Position numbers and translations under genes: made by a program. The notes beneath the pieces are model-generated. The model was given only the letters and a program-made list of their open reading frames with translations, was not told where the DNA came from and did no database searches. A DNA stretch of 64,000 bases from Prolixibacteraceae bacterium (GTDB lineage: Bacteria; Bacteroidota; Bacteroidia; Bacteroidales; Prolixibacteraceae): positions 1 through 64,000 of the forward strand of contig JALNYZ010000018.1 of assembly GCA_023229575.1 (NCBI GenBank), written 5' to 3'. Each line of letters starts with the position of its first letter. Within the stretch, counting starts at the first letter, position 1. This document shows positions 61,610 to 64,000 of this stretch, piece by piece.

Positions 61610-64000
61610 ATGAAAAAAATATATATAGTATCATTAAATAAAATATTGCTTTGCCTTGTCATCCTGGCAATAGGGGCTGGCTGGCTTGTGGCGCAAACAA
61701 AACCATCACGACCATTATTATCGGGTAAAGTGATTGATACTTTTGGTAATCCTGTTGCAGGGGCTGAGGTACGGCTACAGGACAGCGATAAAGCAACTCT
61801 TACTAATCTAAACGGTGACTTTGTGTTCGGTGTTAATGACATCAACGCTGTCCTTGAAATTTCTCATTTAGGATTTGCTACCTTAAAAGTTACAAAAGGA
61901 GAGATCAATAAGATGGAGATAATCCTACAAAAGGATGTTTCCAATAAAGACAGGATCATATCCACATTATATGATCAGCGCCCTGATTATTCGGTGACTG
62001 CAGCAGTGGCAACGGTCTCCGGGGCTGAGCTTAACAAGACCCCGTATATGAACCTGGCCGCAGCGCTTGCCGGACGTCTTCCGGGACTGATCGTACGCCA
62101 ATATAACGCTGAGCCTGGATCGGAGGATTACTATCTAAATATTAGGGGAATGGGGACCCCTAACGGGAGAAGTCCCATCGTCCTGATCGATGGGGTTGTT
62201 TCAGATAACCTGCAAACCATTAACCCGCGCGATGTGGAGTCGGTAACTATCCTTAAAGATGCCGCAGCTACCGTACTGTATGGGATGCAGGGTGGTAACG
62301 GGATTATTTCCGTTGTTACAAAACGTGGTGACTTTGGAAAGCCACGCATTAGCGTTAATGTCGATCAGTCTATTCAACAAGCGATTAAGACTCCCGACAT
62401 GCTCCATTCGAGGGAGTATGCCGCTTTACGAAACGAAGCGTATAAAAATGACGGGTATGGCGATAATTATATCTATTCGAATGCACAGGCTGATGGATAC
62501 CTTCAGGGTACAAACAGGAACATATATCCCGATAATAATTGGTATAAAACCTTTGTGAAACCCTTCGTGCAATCGCAGCGGTACAACGTATCGGCATCAG
62601 GGGGAAGCGATGCCCTAAAATATTACAGCAATTTGGCTTACACCCATGTTGGCGGGCCATTCAAAGTGGAACAAAATGATTTCAACCCGAGGCAATCCAT
62701 TGACCGGTTCAATTTTCGCACAAATGTAGATGTAAAACTCAACAATTACATCAGCTCTTTTATGAACATTTCCGGCATTGTGCAACGCACAAACGGTTCT
62801 ACTTCTGCCAACGGCACTATACTAACTTCAATATTCAATTTACCGCCTACCTTGTACGGTCCTCTTACGCCTGAAGATCAGGTTATTGCAACGCCTCAGG
62901 AAACGAACCCTACTTATGGGCTTATCAATCGAAGCGGATATCGAAAGCAAACATCTACGAAGATGAACGCTATTCTCGGCTTGAATATGGACCTTTCGTT
63001 TATCGTTAAAGGACTTTCAACCAGGGTTTCTGCAATGTTTGATGCCTCGGCAAACAGCAATATTAACGGAACTACAGGATTTGAGCGTTGGATTCGTGAC
63101 GAGGCTTCGTATCCGGATTCATTGGCTTTTATCAAACAAGGGACACAGCTCAATACGCCGCTCTCACTTACAAAGGGGGTCACTTACAGCTACATGTCCG
63201 ATATGAACTGGTTGCTGAGATATAACAAAAAGTGGGGTAAACAAACGATTGGGGCTATGGGTTTCGCACGATATCAGTACGAAAATCATGCGGAGCTTGA
63301 TATTAAAGGAATTTTGCCCTATAAAAGAATGACATATGGCGCTCATTTCAACTATGGATTCTCCAATCTTCTGTTTGCTGATTTTGCGGCCAGTTATGAG
63401 GGTTCCGAACAATTTGCACCTGGGCACAGATATGGCTTGTTCCCGGCTGGTTCGGTGGCATGGGTCATCTCAAACCATGAATTTCTGAAAGACAATAAAT
63501 TTGTAACCAATTTGAAGGTGCGTGCCTCTTTTGGTGTAGTCGGGAATGATGAGCTTTTTGGTACACGCAATCTTTATTTGGATAATATAAGCCAAACAGG
63601 CACCAAATTTATTAGCAGCCTGGGAGGCAATATCGAAGAAAACCAACGGGGAAACCCGCTTTTAACCTGGGAAAAAGCCCGTAAAGCAAATATTGGCATA
63701 GAACTTGGGGTCAGTGACCAATTTACCTTTGTTGCCGATTTCTTCAGGGAGGACCGTGATGATATCCTGGTAAACCGCAGCTCTGTTCCTGCAAGCCAGG
63801 GGTTACCGTCAGCAAGCCTGGCCCCGATCAATATTGGAAGGGTTTTGAACCAGGGATTTGAGGTTAAGTTGGGTTACAACAAGACTTTCAACAAAGATTT
63901 CTCGATTGGTATCCAAACCTATCTGGACTACAACAAAAATATTATAAAAGCGAACGATGAAGTCAAATTGGGTGAAGATTATGCCTATCGCTATCGTTCA
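61610..64000 (+). CDS. Second SusC/RagA-type transporter, partial (continues past the window)
   Basis: The ATG at 61610 opens a frame of 797 codons without a stop, running off the window end. It has a shorter signal peptide (CLVILAIGAGWLVAQ), a carboxypeptidase-like domain (SGKVIDTFGNPVAGAEV), a plug with IVLIDGVVSDNLQ and GGNGIISVVTKRG, and barrel strands. The plug replaces the typical EVVVVGYG box with a less regular segment (VTAAVATVSGAELNKT). It probably continues with its own SusD. Confidence 0.93.
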   Translation, partial: MKKIYIVSLNKILLCLVILAIGAGWLVAQTKPSRPLLSGKVIDTFGNPVAGAEVRLQDSDKATLTNLNGDFVFGVNDINAVLEISHLGFATLKVTKGEINKMEIILQKDVSNKDRIISTLYDQRPDYSVTAAVATVSGAELNKTPYMNLAAALAGRLPGLIVRQYNAEPGSEDYYLNIRGMGTPNGRSPIVLIDGVVSDNLQTINPRDVESVTILKDAAATVLYGMQGGNGIISVVTKRGDFGKPRISVNVDQSIQQAIKTPDMLHSREYAALRNEAYKNDGYGDNYIYSNAQADGYLQGTNRNIYPDNNWYKTFVKPFVQSQRYNVSASGGSDALKYYSNLAYTHVGGPFKVEQNDFNPRQSIDRFNFRTNVDVKLNNYISSFMNISGIVQRTNGSTSANGTILTSIFNLPPTLYGPLTPEDQVIATPQETNPTYGLINRSGYRKQTSTKMNAILGLNMDLSFIVKGLSTRVSAMFDASANSNINGTTGFERWIRDEASYPDSLAFIKQGTQLNTPLSLTKGVTYSYMSDMNWLLRYNKKWGKQTIGAMGFARYQYENHAELDIKGILPYKRMTYGAHFNYGFSNLLFADFAASYEGSEQFAPGHRYGLFPAGSVAWVISNHEFLKDNKFVTNLKVRASFGVVGNDELFGTRNLYLDNISQTGTKFISSLGGNIEENQRGNPLLTWEKARKANIGIELGVSDQFTFVADFFREDRDDILVNRSSVPASQGLPSASLAPINIGRVLNQGFEVKLGYNKTFNKDFSIGIQTYLDYNKNIIKANDEVKLGEDYAYRYRS

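Overview
The window reads as a chromosomal segment of a Bacteroidota bacterium, probably of the Bacteroidales/Marinilabiliales side, although the sequence does not fix the family. The evidence is two SusC-type TonB-dependent transporters and a SusD lipoprotein, a DUF3822-rsmD pair, a DUF5686 protein, several promoters of the Bacteroidota type (TTG/TTTG, about 19-20 bases, TAnnTTTG), almost no Shine-Dalgarno sequences, and a moderate, slightly AT-rich base composition. Most of it is ordinary core genome. No prophage, insertion sequence, CRISPR array or conjugative element was seen.

Layout. 1-1.4 kb: short-period repeats, an orphan DUF433 (antitoxin-like) gene and a PD-(D/E)XK nuclease-like gene. 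1.4-12.9 kb, mostly minus strand: acyl-CoA synthetase and galactose mutarotase, a phosphoesterase, guaA, a secreted DUF1080 hydrolase, a phosphohexomutase coupled to rfbD, an unknown membrane protein and a CYTH protein. 13.2-27.9 kb: rpsA, a STAS protein, RNase Z, a RecD-like helicase, DUF3822-rsmD, two identical tRNA-Asp genes, a LytTR membrane regulator, a nitronate monooxygenase-like flavoprotein, a C-terminal processing protease, pnuC with a nicotinamide riboside kinase-like gene, cysE and an RlmL-like methyltransferase. 28-33.4 kb is the most unusual part: a sigma-70-family factor is translationally coupled to a TPR-CHAT (caspase-like) protein. Divergent from them lie a 34-residue double-glycine peptide gene and a membrane protein with three tandem anti-sigma-like repeats plus TPRs. 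33.5-42 kb: a BamA/TamA-like barrel with a phosphodiester glycosidase, a broken cutC remnant, a PafA-like alkaline phosphatase that has lost nearly all catalytic residues, an EamA transporter and a DUF5686 protein. 42-56 kb: nagB, arcB-arcC, an archaeal-type thymidylate synthase homologue, ftsK, lolA, pyk, aroQ, xerD, an aminotransferase and GTP-dependent PEP carboxykinase. 56-64 kb: a SusC-SusD-SusC locus, with the last gene cut by the window edge, under a predicted promoter flanked by LacI-type palindromes.

How the genes fit together. Sugar and central metabolism are well represented (galM, phosphohexomutase, nagB, pyk, pckG, SusCD, DUF1080). arcB/arcC together could turn citrulline into ornithine, CO2, ammonia and ATP, but no arcA is present. 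The best candidate for an undescribed system is the sigma / CHAT-TPR / double-glycine peptide / anti-sigma-like membrane protein group at 27984-33366. A second item worth a look is the PafA-like pseudoenzyme at 36819-38474. Functions were inferred by reading motifs. No database search was run, and residue numbers for reference proteins are from memory.
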